The position numbers and the translations under genes were made by a program. 64,000 nt of DNA from Chryseobacterium wanjuense. GTDB taxonomy: Bacteria > Bacteroidota > Bacteroidia > Flavobacteriales > Weeksellaceae. Shown piece after piece: positions 32,835 through 41,401 of this stretch. Location of the stretch: assembly GCF_900111495.1 (NCBI RefSeq), contig NZ_FOIU01000001.1:868001-932000 (forward strand), read 5' to 3'. Under the pieces are notes generated by a model. It saw nothing but the letters and a program-made list of their open reading frames with translations, ran no database searches and was not told the origin of the DNA. Position 1 is the first letter of the stretch. Each line of letters starts with the position of its first letter.

Positions 32835-33650
32835 ATGAAGAATATTATTTTTATCATATTATCGCTGTTTTTACTGACTTCCTGCGAAAAGGAAATAGAT
32901 CTTGATCTGGATGACAAGAGTGGAAACATCGTCATAGAGGGCAATATAACGAATCAGCCGGGACCATATATTGTAAGAATCACAAAATCTGTAGCTTTTA
33001 CCCAAAACAACCAGTATCCTGCGGTTGCTGATGCACAGGTTGTTGTAAGTGATAATACAGGCCAGACGGAAACCTTACAGTATGTGGGTGACGGAAAATA
33101 TATAACAACAGCTTTTACCGGAGTGACCGGGAGAACTTATACCCTGAAAATACAGGCTGAAGGAAAACAATATACAGCTCAAAGTACAATGCCCGAAGTT
33201 GTCAACTTTGATGGTCTGACGCAGGATTCGTTTACGTTCGGAAGTGAAACCACTTATACGCTTTTACCTGTTTTTACTGATCCGGCTGTATTGGGGAACC
33301 GTTACCTATTCAATTTTACGATCAATAACATGACGAAAAAGACGTTTGAGGTATTTTCAGATAATGTGAATAACGGAATGGTCAACCAAAGACCTTTGTT
33401 CCTTCCCAATGAGGACAACGATGATGATCCCACTGATCATAAGGTAGTGCCTGGAGATACTGTTTATGTAGAAATGCAGTCCATCGATCACAATATATTC
33501 ACCTATTATTCTGCTCTTCTGCAGATTTCAGAGGATGGCGGACCTGGCGGAGGTGTAACTCCTTCCAATCCTCCAAGCAATATTGATAATGGAGCCCTGG
33601 GATATTTCTCGGCACATACAGTACAGAAAAGAAGTATTATCATTCAATAG
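32835..33650 (+). CDS. DUF4249 family lipoprotein
   Basis: A 271-residue surface or periplasmic lipoprotein partnering the TonB receptor upstream (3-bp gap). The lipobox LTSC places the lipid on C17, followed by the typical acidic start EKEIDLDLDD. An Ig-like beta region follows (GNIVIEGNITNQPGPYIVRI), matching DUF4249. The C-terminal quarter contains a glycine/proline-rich loop (GGPGGGVTPSNPPSN) and ends with VQKRSIIIQ. It is thought to serve as a substrate-binding or gating lid for its receptor. Confidence 0.87.
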   Translation: MKNIIFIILSLFLLTSCEKEIDLDLDDKSGNIVIEGNITNQPGPYIVRITKSVAFTQNNQYPAVADAQVVVSDNTGQTETLQYVGDGKYITTAFTGVTGRTYTLKIQAEGKQYTAQSTMPEVVNFDGLTQDSFTFGSETTYTLLPVFTDPAVLGNRYLFNFTINNMTKKTFEVFSDNVNNGMVNQRPLFLPNEDNDDDPTDHKVVPGDTVYVEMQSIDHNIFTYYSALLQISEDGGPGGGVTPSNPPSNIDNGALGYFSAHTVQKRSIIIQ

Positions 33651-33674
33651 ATTATAATCACCAAGCTATAAAAG

Positions 33675-33705
33675 GCTACTCTTAATGATGAGAGTAGCTT
33701 TTTTT
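33675..33705 (+). terminator. Terminator after receptor operon
   Basis: GCTACTCT pairs with AGAGTAGC (8-nt loop) followed by seven T. It also faces the convergent radical-SAM gene. Confidence 0.85.
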
Positions 33706-33737
33706 GTCAGTTATTTCTTTTCAGATATGTTAAAAAG

Positions 33738-34847
33738 CTAAACAAAGCCGTTTAAAGGGTTTAATATCTCATAATATTTAATAGTTTTTTCCTTTTGTGC
33801 ATCCGTAACCCAATCTTCCCATTGGCAAGTGTAGGGGTTGTACCCACATTTTAAAGGTTTAGAGACATCCATTCCGTCTTTGGTGTGTGTACGTTCTGTA
33901 TAAGCTCTGCAATCGGTACAGATATATCTGAACTCACAATCTTTACAAATTTCTATTTTATCTTTGCTAAGATCCCAGTATTTTTTGAAATCCTGATGTT
34001 GTAATGCATGTTCCAAATTCGTATTTTTTACATTTCCGAAGGTTTGTGGCATAGACGGGCAGTTTTTGATATTACCATTAATATCTATGCTTATTTTACG
34101 ATTCAGGCAGCTATTGTAATGGAGAGATTCTGTAAAAGTTGGAATATTAATTGAAAATAAAGAGCTATCCACAATACCACAATGGCTTTGGCTGTCGACC
34201 AATGTTTTAGTTTGTAAAATATATCCCATTCCGTGCATTCCTTCTTTATAAATATGAGTCTTTGCAGCTCCCGTAATAGTAAGATTACTAATTTTACCAT
34301 TTTGCTCTACAAAATCTTCAACCTTCTTATAAAATTCAGTATCCGTAGTTTTATAGGGTACTATAATTTCTATTGATTTTATTTGTGAGTTGTTTATTAA
34401 AGCTAATATTCTGTGCAGTTCATCCCAATCAGCTTCCCTGAAAAAACGGAATTGGATGAAATTACAACATAAAATTTCCAGTTGTTTTAAAAAATCTTCG
34501 TCAAAATAAGATAGACTGCTTTGCCCATCTAAAACACAATGCGAAATGTGTGCTGGAAACAGCCATTCGTTGGACATTTTAGGAAAACAATTCAATTCCT
34601 GCTGTGAACAGTAAAAAGCCAGTTCCTTTTCTTCAAGAAAATCAAAATATTCTTTTAGAATTTCTCTTCCCTCATCATCCAGCTCTTCCATTGTCTTTAC
34701 TATATCAATATACCTTTCGTCTTTAAATAAAGAGGCGAAAACAAGAGGAATGGGGTAGATGCTGCCTCGCTGCAGATCACAAATAATTGCTCTGGAAGCT
34801 CCATTCACGATAATACAATGGCTGTACAAAAGCAAAAAATTTTCCAT
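33738..34847 (-). CDS. gwsS: Grasp-with-spasm system SPASM/radical-SAM-like maturase
   Basis: A 369-residue protein matching the SPASM-containing maturase of grasp-with-spasm RiPP systems. The C-terminal third has the cysteine spacing of a SPASM domain binding an auxiliary iron-sulfur cluster: NCPSMPQTFGNVKNTNLEHA, then CKDCEFRYICTDCRAY and a last CGYNPYTC. The N-terminal half lacks an obvious CxxxCxxC, so radical-SAM chemistry may be reduced or lost, as reported for the family. It is the last gene of the minus-strand RiPP operon and presumably modifies the three precursors at 36.1-37.0 kb. Confidence 0.85.
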   Translation of the reverse strand: MENFLLLYSHCIIVNGASRAIICDLQRGSIYPIPLVFASLFKDERYIDIVKTMEELDDEGREILKEYFDFLEEKELAFYCSQQELNCFPKMSNEWLFPAHISHCVLDGQSSLSYFDEDFLKQLEILCCNFIQFRFFREADWDELHRILALINNSQIKSIEIIVPYKTTDTEFYKKVEDFVEQNGKISNLTITGAAKTHIYKEGMHGMGYILQTKTLVDSQSHCGIVDSSLFSINIPTFTESLHYNSCLNRKISIDINGNIKNCPSMPQTFGNVKNTNLEHALQHQDFKKYWDLSKDKIEICKDCEFRYICTDCRAYTERTHTKDGMDVSKPLKCGYNPYTCQWEDWVTDAQKEKTIKYYEILNPLNGFV

Positions 34848-34850
34848 AAT

Positions 34851-35072
34851 TTACAATATTGAAGTCTTAGAATATGGTTTGTAGAATGGATCGGATCGGA
34901 TGATCTCAGCATTGTATTTTCCCAGGCTTATTGTTTTTGGCCGGGAAGTTTTTTCTCGTTTAAAAACCTGAATATTCCAGCTGTCTATATTGAGAGGCAG
35001 CTTATCTCTGTTTTCTTCAATCCAGGTTTTTATTTTTTCTTTTATTTTATCTTCTTCAGTCATTAGTTTCAT
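34851..35072 (-). CDS. Small protein of the grasp-with-spasm operon
   Basis: A 73-residue, highly charged protein between the two maturase genes. It overlaps the ATP-grasp stop by 17 bp and ends 3 bp before the SPASM maturase start, a sign of translational coupling. Its N-terminal half is predicted helical (EEDKIKEKIKTWIEENRDKL); the C-terminal half is basic (FKREKTSRPKTISLGKYN). I do not recognise a family. It might be an accessory or scaffold protein for maturation, but it could also be a further substrate; no GG-type leader is visible. Confidence 0.65.
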   Translation of the reverse strand: MKLMTEEDKIKEKIKTWIEENRDKLPLNIDSWNIQVFKREKTSRPKTISLGKYNAEIIRSDPFYKPYSKTSIL

Positions 35073-36063
35073 TTATTAAATCAAGCGCAATTTCCCTTTC
35101 TATATCATAATTACAGCTTTTTGAAAGCCACTGGAATTGTCCTACCGGATTCACCTCAAGGAATACATATTCTCCTTCCGGTGTGTAGATCATATCAATA
35201 GAGCCGGAATTCATATCGATACTTTGCATAAAACAGATGAGTTTTTGCTCAATTTCCTGTGGTAACTTATATGGTACGCAACGGTTTGGCCGTTCTTTAT
35301 CATAATTTCTGAAATCAATCTTTGTTTTTTCGCTGGCTTGGGAGAATATAGCCATTGGATAAAATTTTCCCTTTAAATAGAAGATGCGGAGTTCATATTT
35401 CTTCTCAATGTATTGCTGGTAAAGAGAAAAGGTTCCTTTAGTTTTCTTATTTTTTGGTAGAATGTCCTCTCTGCGTAAAATTTTTACACTTGGTTCAATT
35501 ACAATATTGTAGTTCTCATTATAAGATGCTTTTATTGCATTCATTTCAATATCTTTTGTGATTATCTTTTCGTGGATTAAAGAAAAATTAATCAGATCTG
35601 CTGTATTGTTTGTTACCAGAACATCAGGAATATTTAAGCCGATTTCCATAGCGGCAGACAAGTTTGCAATTTTATTGGTGAAATTATCATTGAATGTATT
35701 TATATTTCCTTTTTTTCTTAATATATGATACAGACAATTATTAATATGTTTGTTTTCCCTGTGAAAATTACTTTGTATTCCATTCATCAATTGTTGTGAT
35801 AGGAGATTGTTTGTTTTCAGAATAGAATCGTTATAGCTAAATCTTCCTCTTCTATACCAAAATGATTTTATTTTTAGAGTTTCAAGGTTATTGTTGATAT
35901 TAAAGTGCTCTCCATTTTTATAACTTAGCTGATATGTGAAATTGTCTACTATAATTGTATCGTTTAACCGAAATAGATCATTTCTGTTTTCATTGAGAAA
36001 AAGTATCCAATCTATTATATCATTCGTAGACTTGTCATCAGAGTTGCTTTGAATCAGATACAT
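35056..36063 (-). CDS. gwsG: Grasp-with-spasm system ATP-grasp peptide maturase
   Basis: A 335-residue ATP-grasp ligase of the graspetide type. Relatives form omega-ester or amide links between Asp/Glu and Ser/Thr/Lys side chains of precursor peptides. The N-terminal pre-grasp region holds FWYRRGRFSYND. The C-terminal ATP-binding core has QQYIEKKYELRIFYLKGKFY and the metal-binding end PEGEYVFLEVNPVGQFQWLS (E...N). It lies directly after precursor A (74-bp gap) and ahead of the small protein and SPASM maturase. Confidence 0.87.
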   Translation of the reverse strand: MYLIQSNSDDKSTNDIIDWILFLNENRNDLFRLNDTIIVDNFTYQLSYKNGEHFNINNNLETLKIKSFWYRRGRFSYNDSILKTNNLLSQQLMNGIQSNFHRENKHINNCLYHILRKKGNINTFNDNFTNKIANLSAAMEIGLNIPDVLVTNNTADLINFSLIHEKIITKDIEMNAIKASYNENYNIVIEPSVKILRREDILPKNKKTKGTFSLYQQYIEKKYELRIFYLKGKFYPMAIFSQASEKTKIDFRNYDKERPNRCVPYKLPQEIEQKLICFMQSIDMNSGSIDMIYTPEGEYVFLEVNPVGQFQWLSKSCNYDIEREIALDLINETND

Positions 36064-36137
36064 TCTTTATAAATTGAATATTAATTATAGTATTAAAAAA
36101 AAATGCCGAAGCAAATGCTCCGACAATTAAAAATTTC

Positions 36138-36377
36138 TTAGTGAGCAATGGGTGAAAGCCAGACACCATTAATCTGATATTCAGTACATCCATATATATA
36201 ACCAGTAACAACGCCATGTATATTTTTAACTTCTGTGATCTCCTGTCTGTCTGGAACAGGAGCACCAGTATTAACATCTCTGGAGTTTGTTGCTGATATA
36301 AATCCTCCTTTAATCATTCCCATTTTTTCGTTGGACATTGCTTCAAATTTTGAAGACTTTAAGCTTTCTAGTTTCAT
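36138..36377 (-). CDS. RiPP precursor peptide A (grasp-with-spasm)
   Basis: A 79-residue precursor. The leader MKLESLKSSKFEAMSNEKMG continues to a double-glycine site (IKGG, residues 22-25) and aligns with the leaders of peptides B and C. The 54-residue core is rich in Thr, Glu and Asp, with one Cys (YIYGCTEYQ), as expected for side-chain crosslinking by an ATP-grasp enzyme. A longer frame to 36416 adds 13 residues, but this is another frame of the conserved 5' element, so the ATG at 36377 is chosen. No peptidase-containing exporter is in the window. Confidence 0.75.
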   Translation of the reverse strand: MKLESLKSSKFEAMSNEKMGMIKGGFISATNSRDVNTGAPVPDRQEITEVKNIHGVVTGYIYGCTEYQINGVWLSPIAH

Positions 36378-36378
36378 G

Positions 36379-36441
36379 TTATTTAGATTTGGTTTTCGCT
36401 CCTTTCTTACCGCCACGGAGCAATTGTTCAGCGTACAGCAT
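36379..36441 (-). CDS. Conserved 20-codon ORF upstream of precursor A (copy 1)
   Basis: An ATG-initiated frame ends one base before the precursor A start and encodes a basic peptide closing with LYAEQLLRGGKKGAKTKSK. The same element occurs before precursor C (37026-37088). Over the shared 60 bp the differences fall at third codon positions and in the start codon, whereas the following leader DNA differs more. Either a coupled small protein or a duplicated regulatory RNA/DNA element; expression unknown. The AAGAAAGGAG stretch within it could also attract ribosomes. Confidence 0.4.
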   Translation of the reverse strand: MLYAEQLLRGGKKGAKTKSK

Positions 36442-36493
36442 TGTATTCAGGATCGCTGTGTCCCCGGATATAATATGGTTGCAACTTATTATA

Positions 36494-36733
36494 TTACTTA
36501 CCAAGTGTGACAGATATTACATGCTTAGTACCATCTTCGCCCCAGAAAACCTGTGTTAGAAGCTGGCCGGTACTATCATTATAAACATTAACATCATGAG
36601 AAGAAAATTCTGGGTGCCCGTTGTTCATAAATATTCCTGAATTTGTTGCCACATTTCCGGCTCCTCGGATTTTACTCATTTGGTTATTGGTAAGCGGTTC
36701 AAGCTTTTCAGATGTTAAACTTTCTAATTTCAT
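36494..36733 (-). CDS. RiPP precursor peptide B (grasp-with-spasm)
   Basis: A 79-residue precursor with the related leader MKLESLTSEKLEPLTNNQMS, in which the cleavage site is IRGAG instead of IKGG. The 53-residue core is rich in Asn, Ser, Thr, Asp and Glu (FSSHDVNVYNDSTGQ, FWGEDGTKHVISVT) and has no Cys. It lacks the conserved 5' element found before A and C. The divergent leader and cleavage site suggest an older or differently processed member of the set. Confidence 0.78.
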   Translation of the reverse strand: MKLESLTSEKLEPLTNNQMSKIRGAGNVATNSGIFMNNGHPEFSSHDVNVYNDSTGQLLTQVFWGEDGTKHVISVTLGK

Positions 36734-36787
36734 ATTAAATTATTTGGTTGTTAATTTATTTATTTGGGTATTAATTTTTATAAGTGA

Positions 36788-37024
36788 TTATGCATAATAG
36801 GACATTTGCAGACCGGTTTCAGAATCTACAAAACTTACATGCTGTAGTCCTTTCCCATTATCATCCCAGATCAATGTGTCAGAGCTGGCTGTACGTATAC
36901 CGCCACCAGGTAATCCAATTAAGGATCCCGAGCCGGTTCTCTCGGTATACCCACCTTTAATCATACTCATTTGACTGTTCGTCATAGCTTCAAACTTTGA
37001 AGATTTTAAAGATTCTAGTTTCAT
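36788..37024 (-). CDS. RiPP precursor peptide C (grasp-with-spasm)
   Basis: A 78-residue precursor, the first of the operon. The leader MKLESLKSSKFEAMTNSQMS and IKGG site match peptide A closely. The 53-residue core is glycine- and serine-rich at first (GSGSLIGLPGGGIRTASS), then acidic with Trp and Tyr (LIWDDNGKG, FVDSETGLQMSYYA), and has no Cys. The start at 37024 is chosen over 37063 for the same reason as in peptide A. Cores A, B and C differ strongly while the leaders are kept, the usual picture for one enzyme set with several products. Confidence 0.75.
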   Translation of the reverse strand: MKLESLKSSKFEAMTNSQMSMIKGGYTERTGSGSLIGLPGGGIRTASSDTLIWDDNGKGLQHVSFVDSETGLQMSYYA

Positions 37025-37025
37025 G

Positions 37026-37088
37026 TTATTTAGATTTGGTTTTTGCTCCTTTCTTACCGCCACGGAGCAATTGTTCGGCGTACAGCAC
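37026..37088 (-). CDS. Conserved 20-codon ORF upstream of precursor C (copy 2)
   Basis: Copy of the element at 36379-36441, here with GTG as the possible start and the same ending LYAEQLLRGGKKGAKTKSK, one base before the precursor C start. The frame stays open further upstream (RRTQLYLNK) without ATG, so this could also be the tail of a decayed gene that was duplicated with the precursor. The region 37089-37225 up to the response regulator stop holds nothing else recognisable. Confidence 0.4.
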   Translation of the reverse strand: MLYAEQLLRGGKKGAKTKSK

Positions 37089-37225
37089 TTTATTCAGGTA
37101 TAGCTGTGTTCTCCTGATCCTTGTTGTAAAACAAAAATACTATAGCATTGAAAACCAATATAGAATAAACCAGCAAGTGTTTACTTTCGGCGCGTAAGTG
37201 TAAAAATCCAGTAATAAGTGTCCGT

Positions 37226-37954
37226 TTAGTCCCGGTATTCTATCCGAAGCAGGAAATCGTTCTTTTTTCGCACAGATACTTCCAAAACAGAATTATCTGT
37301 CATCATCACCTGGCCGCCTTTCCCCTTTATATACTCTTTTAGATGAGAAAGATTAATTAAATGCTTGTGATGGATTCTGAAAAAGTTATATTCCAAAAGA
37401 TGTTTTTCAAATTCAGAAAGTGTCTTGGATATCAGGATTTTTGTTTTATTGTTAAGATGAAAAATTGTATAGTTGGAGTCTGCTTCACAATGCACAATAT
37501 CGGCAATATCAATTAATGTAAAGCCCTGAGCGGTAGGTAAGGCAATTTTATTCTGTCCCGGATTATTTACTAAGTTTTTTGTTTTTTTGATATTGTTCAA
37601 TGCCTTGTTTACAGCAGTTACGAAATCTATTTTTTTAATAGGCTTTAAAAGATAGTCTGTCGCTCCGTTCTTAATGGCCTGAATGGCAAAGTTTTCAAAA
37701 GCAGTAATGAAAATAATTTCAGACTGAATCTCTTTAAATTTCGAAAGAAGGTCAAAGGCGTTGCCATCCTTCAGCTGAATATCCAGAAAAAGTATGTCGG
37801 GTGAGTTTTTAGTAAGATATATATAAGCATCTTCTACACTTGCTGCCTGAAAGGCGATTTGGATCTCCGGAAATTCATTTTGCAGCAAGAGGGAAATGTA
37901 ATCTCTGCCGTCCTTTTCATCATCAATGATGCAGGCCTGTATTTTTGTTTTCAT
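37226..37954 (-). CDS. LytTR response regulator
   Basis: A 242-residue response regulator. The receiver domain (about 4-118) has the acidic pocket DDEKDGRDYI and the phosphoacceptor D58 in LFLDIQLKDG; the C-terminal LytTR DNA-binding domain (about 140-240) has FFRIHHKHLINLSHLKEY. The gene overlaps the kinase gene by 32 bp and is followed after about 140 bp by the RiPP operon on the same strand. That makes it the natural candidate to control precursor expression; no LytTR binding sites were confirmed. Confidence 0.9.
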   Translation of the reverse strand: MKTKIQACIIDDEKDGRDYISLLLQNEFPEIQIAFQAASVEDAYIYLTKNSPDILFLDIQLKDGNAFDLLSKFKEIQSEIIFITAFENFAIQAIKNGATDYLLKPIKKIDFVTAVNKALNNIKKTKNLVNNPGQNKIALPTAQGFTLIDIADIVHCEADSNYTIFHLNNKTKILISKTLSEFEKHLLEYNFFRIHHKHLINLSHLKEYIKGKGGQVMMTDNSVLEVSVRKKNDFLLRIEYRD

Positions 37955-40883
37955 AAGGTGAAATGTATAGTTTTATCTGTGTTCCGTATGTTTTTTCAGA
38001 AAGACTGTTGATTTCCAAAACGACGTTGGTATCAAAGAGCTGTTTGAAAGTGTCAATTCTCTTTTGGGAAAGCTTAACCCCGAATGAATTATTTTTCGCC
38101 ATTGTTTCCTGTTTATTTTGAATACCCACACCATTATCCTCAATAGCAATAGAAAGTGTAGAGTCTGAGTAATCAAATGCAATGTCAATTTTTCCTTTGC
38201 GGTCTTTAAGCCCGGAAATACCGTGTTTTATAGCATTTTCTACGAACGGCTGTACGAGTAGGGAGGGTATCTGCCATTCCGGGTTTACCCTCTCAGAAAC
38301 AGTAATTGTATATTCGAGCTGATCTTTTAAGCGCAATTTTTCCATGTTCAGGTAAAGGGAAAGGTATTCTGTTTCCTCTTGCACCGACATAAATGTTTTT
38401 TCGGAATAGTGCAGTGTTTTCCTGATCATTTGAGAAAAGATGTCGAGATAGTTTTCCGTTTCATTATAATCTTTTTTGTAGAGAAGAAACTGGATAGAAT
38501 TGAGACAATTATAGATAAAATGGGGATTTATCTGGGCTTTAATAGCCTGCAGTTCAAGTTCTGCAATTTTCTTTTCATGAATGATTTTCTTTAATTTTTT
38601 ATCCCGCTGTTTGTGAAGCGTAATATTTATTACAATCACTATCGGTAAAATCATTAGTAATGCAGCCGCAGCTTTGAACCACCAGGTCTGCCAAAACCTG
38701 GGCTTAATCTCTATCGGCATTGAGGCATAGGTATAGGATTGTTTTCCACCATGGCCTAATCCAAACACTTTAAAAATATATTTCCCCGGAGGTAAAGAAT
38801 TATATATGATTTTTGATGAATTACTGATGTTCCAGTTGTCATTAAGGCCTTCCATTTTATATTTGTAGCTTATTTTTCCCTGAGAGGTAAAATCAGGAAA
38901 GCTCAGATTAAAAATAATATCGTTGTGTGGACTTTCGGTGGTCAGATTGTTGCTGATATCAAAATACTCCCGGGCTCCTATGATGACTGAATTGATGATT
39001 ACTTTTTTATTAATGAACTTTTGCTGGGTCAACAGCTCCTTAATGGATAAAATACCTAATCCCTTGGAAGTACCTATATACAAAGTATCTTTTTTGATCA
39101 CGCATCCGGCAACTTTATCCGAGGGAAGACCGTCTGTTTGGGTAAAAAGGTTGATTTTAGGTTTATTCTTTGTTAGTTCTATCCTTATCAGCCCGGTATT
39201 GGTGCTGGCCCAGAGAATATTAGGCTTTTCAATATCTATTTTTTTTATTTGGTTTGTGACCAATCCGTCTGCCTGTGTAATCTGTTTAAGGATTTTGTGA
39301 TTATTAAATATAACAATTCCATGCAGATTGGTTGCGCCGGCATATAAGTTGTCTTTCAGCTTTTTTAGATCGGTAAAATAATAGCCTTCCAGAAACAGTT
39401 TCTTTTGCTTATTTTTTACATTTACTTTATACAGATCTTTGAAACTCCCTACAAACAGGCTGTCGGGTTGATAAGATAATGCGGTGTAGGATCTTTCATT
39501 AAACAGAGTATCGACTATTTTTTTCAATTGATAGTTATACCGGCTTACATTCGAACTGTTGCAGATAAGCACTTCATTGTCGAGGTAGGGGACTATGTTT
39601 TTGATATTAAACGTCTGTAAAGATTTGGGTGTGAATGATTTAAAATTAGAAAGATTCATCTGAGATACCCTTTGGGTTTGCCCAAAAAGTACAGTTTTGT
39701 CATTGGCAAAGATTGCCCTGTGTTCATTTTTTTGTGAATGGTCCAATACAAACTCCGTGTATTTTTTATTTGGGGAATAGATAGCTGCTTTGGATACATT
39801 ATAACCGAGGAATACCGAATTGGAATTAGCAGCGATACTCGTAATATTGGCAGAATTTTTTATCTCGGAAAAATAGTTGATATAATTGGCAAAAAAATTT
39901 TTAGAAATAAAGAATATGCCGTTGTCCCGGGACGAAAACCAGATGTTTTTATCCTTGTCTATTAAAATATCATTGATAACATAATCCTGAAGGAATAAAT
40001 AGGGCTTCTTTGAGGGAGAGAAATTTGTAATAGGTTGATTAAAAAATAATATTCCGCCACTATTCAGGCTTACTAAAAGTCTTTCATTATCATCGATATG
40101 AATGTCATGAATGTCATGCTCTTTTTCTAGTTCGAGGGTATGTATTTTATTAAAAGTGTCTCCTTTACGGCGGTATAAGAAGATCTTATTACCGTTTTTG
40201 TTAATTGATATGAGGATATTGTTTTTTAATTGAACCAGCCATTCCTTTTTTTCTAGCTTAATAATAAAAACATGTTTTTTCTTTTTTAGAATATTATATG
40301 AAAAAATGTTGTTGTTTTGATCAGATAAAAGAAGCTCAAAAGAGTTTGTATCAAAATCAATAAGGCTAAATCGGTTTTTATCAGGATTAATATATAATGG
40401 AATCGTTTGTACCTTACCATTTTTATATTTGTAAATACAGCTTAAGTCGGTTGTATTTAAAATGAAAGATTCATCTCTCTGCTTATTGTAATACGCTTCA
40501 AAACCTCCTGTTCCGGTTTTTATTTTACGCAGCTCCGGATCTGTATCTGTATTGTAAATAGCCCCTTTTTCTAAGTATGCAATATTATTAAGGAAAGGGA
40601 TGATTAAAATTTTGTTTTTTAATGTTAATACTCCCAGTACTTCTATATTTTTCAGTCCCTGTTTCGCATTATAATTTTTAAATTCAATCCCATCAAATCT
40701 GAAAAAACCATTATCACTGCCTATCCAGAGAAAACCCTGCTCATCCTGGATCAAACGGTAGGTTACTGTACAATTCAACCCATCTTCCTGATTATAATTT
40801 ATCATCCCTGGAATTTGTGCAAAAAATAAGGATTGAAAGAAAATTATAAATATAAAGACAGCGAAATGATAAACATTTTTCAT
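37923..40883 (-). CDS. Sensor histidine kinase with propeller sensor domain
   Basis: A 986-residue membrane kinase. After a signal peptide (SLFFAQ) come two-component-regulator propeller repeats (about 25-620), for example NQEDGLNCTVTYRLIQDEQGF and FLWIGSDNGFF. Next is a Y_Y_Y domain (KYKMEGLNDNWNIS to PPGKYIFKVFGLG) and one membrane segment near 735-755. The kinase is of the LytS/YehU type, with the phosphoacceptor H788 in INPHFIYNCLNSIQF and an ATPase domain marked by VENAIKHG. It pairs with the LytTR regulator. The sensed molecule is unknown; a periplasmic glycan or peptide is possible. Confidence 0.92.
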   Translation of the reverse strand: MKNVYHFAVFIFIIFFQSLFFAQIPGMINYNQEDGLNCTVTYRLIQDEQGFLWIGSDNGFFRFDGIEFKNYNAKQGLKNIEVLGVLTLKNKILIIPFLNNIAYLEKGAIYNTDTDPELRKIKTGTGGFEAYYNKQRDESFILNTTDLSCIYKYKNGKVQTIPLYINPDKNRFSLIDFDTNSFELLLSDQNNNIFSYNILKKKKHVFIIKLEKKEWLVQLKNNILISINKNGNKIFLYRRKGDTFNKIHTLELEKEHDIHDIHIDDNERLLVSLNSGGILFFNQPITNFSPSKKPYLFLQDYVINDILIDKDKNIWFSSRDNGIFFISKNFFANYINYFSEIKNSANITSIAANSNSVFLGYNVSKAAIYSPNKKYTEFVLDHSQKNEHRAIFANDKTVLFGQTQRVSQMNLSNFKSFTPKSLQTFNIKNIVPYLDNEVLICNSSNVSRYNYQLKKIVDTLFNERSYTALSYQPDSLFVGSFKDLYKVNVKNKQKKLFLEGYYFTDLKKLKDNLYAGATNLHGIVIFNNHKILKQITQADGLVTNQIKKIDIEKPNILWASTNTGLIRIELTKNKPKINLFTQTDGLPSDKVAGCVIKKDTLYIGTSKGLGILSIKELLTQQKFINKKVIINSVIIGAREYFDISNNLTTESPHNDIIFNLSFPDFTSQGKISYKYKMEGLNDNWNISNSSKIIYNSLPPGKYIFKVFGLGHGGKQSYTYASMPIEIKPRFWQTWWFKAAAALLMILPIVIVINITLHKQRDKKLKKIIHEKKIAELELQAIKAQINPHFIYNCLNSIQFLLYKKDYNETENYLDIFSQMIRKTLHYSEKTFMSVQEETEYLSLYLNMEKLRLKDQLEYTITVSERVNPEWQIPSLLVQPFVENAIKHGISGLKDRKGKIDIAFDYSDSTLSIAIEDNGVGIQNKQETMAKNNSFGVKLSQKRIDTFKQLFDTNVVLEINSLSEKTYGTQIKLYISPYENKNTGLHH

Positions 40884-41401
40884 AATCTTTGTTGAAAGAC
40901 TATCCCTAGCAGATGGTCATTTGTTTCATGGGTTACTAGATAACTATGGAATTACAAATAAGTTACTTTTTAAACAAAGCTACTCTTTAGAGGATTTTCG
41001 AGCTTCTCCTCTATGTATTAGCATAATCATAAGCGGTAAATATATAAAATATTTCAATTGAACATGAAATATTTTACAAAAAGCCAGAGAATCCATAATT
41101 ATTAAAATATTCGTCTTGTTTCCTGAAAGTATACCATCACAATTATACATGTTGATACTCTGAGTTGTCCTATAGGTGAGGTTTTAAGGCTTTACCCACA
41201 CTATAACTTTTGCCTCATTTCGACGTCAAGAACCCCGCTGAAGAAAAATATGAAGGCTAAGAACGGAAAAAAAATTAATGCTTTCCTAGTCCTTAAAGAA
41301 GATCCATACTAAGAGCAATCGCAGCTCAACCATCATCAAAAACAGCCCCGAAGAATCATTGAACTCTTCAGGGTTGTTTTTTTTATGTACTACTTGTAAT
41401 C
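40884..41401. other. Intergenic region, 518 bp
   Basis: Between the kinase gene start and the AraC gene stop. It must contain the kinase promoter (minus strand, near 40884-40930), but no clear TAnnTTTG is seen. The middle part is AT-rich without ORFs; the only structure is the terminator at 41341-41384. Confidence 0.5.
41341..41384. terminator. Terminator after the AraC gene at 41402
   Basis: AACAGCCCCGAAGA pairs with TCTTCAGGGTTGTT (two wobble pairs), with T-runs on both sides. It ends the minus-strand AKR-AraC transcript. Confidence 0.7.

Noticed and set aside
36378..36416. Extended start of precursor A (and likewise 37025-37063 for precursor C)
   Set aside because: The extra 13 residues are another frame of the conserved 5' element; precursor B starts directly with MKLESL.
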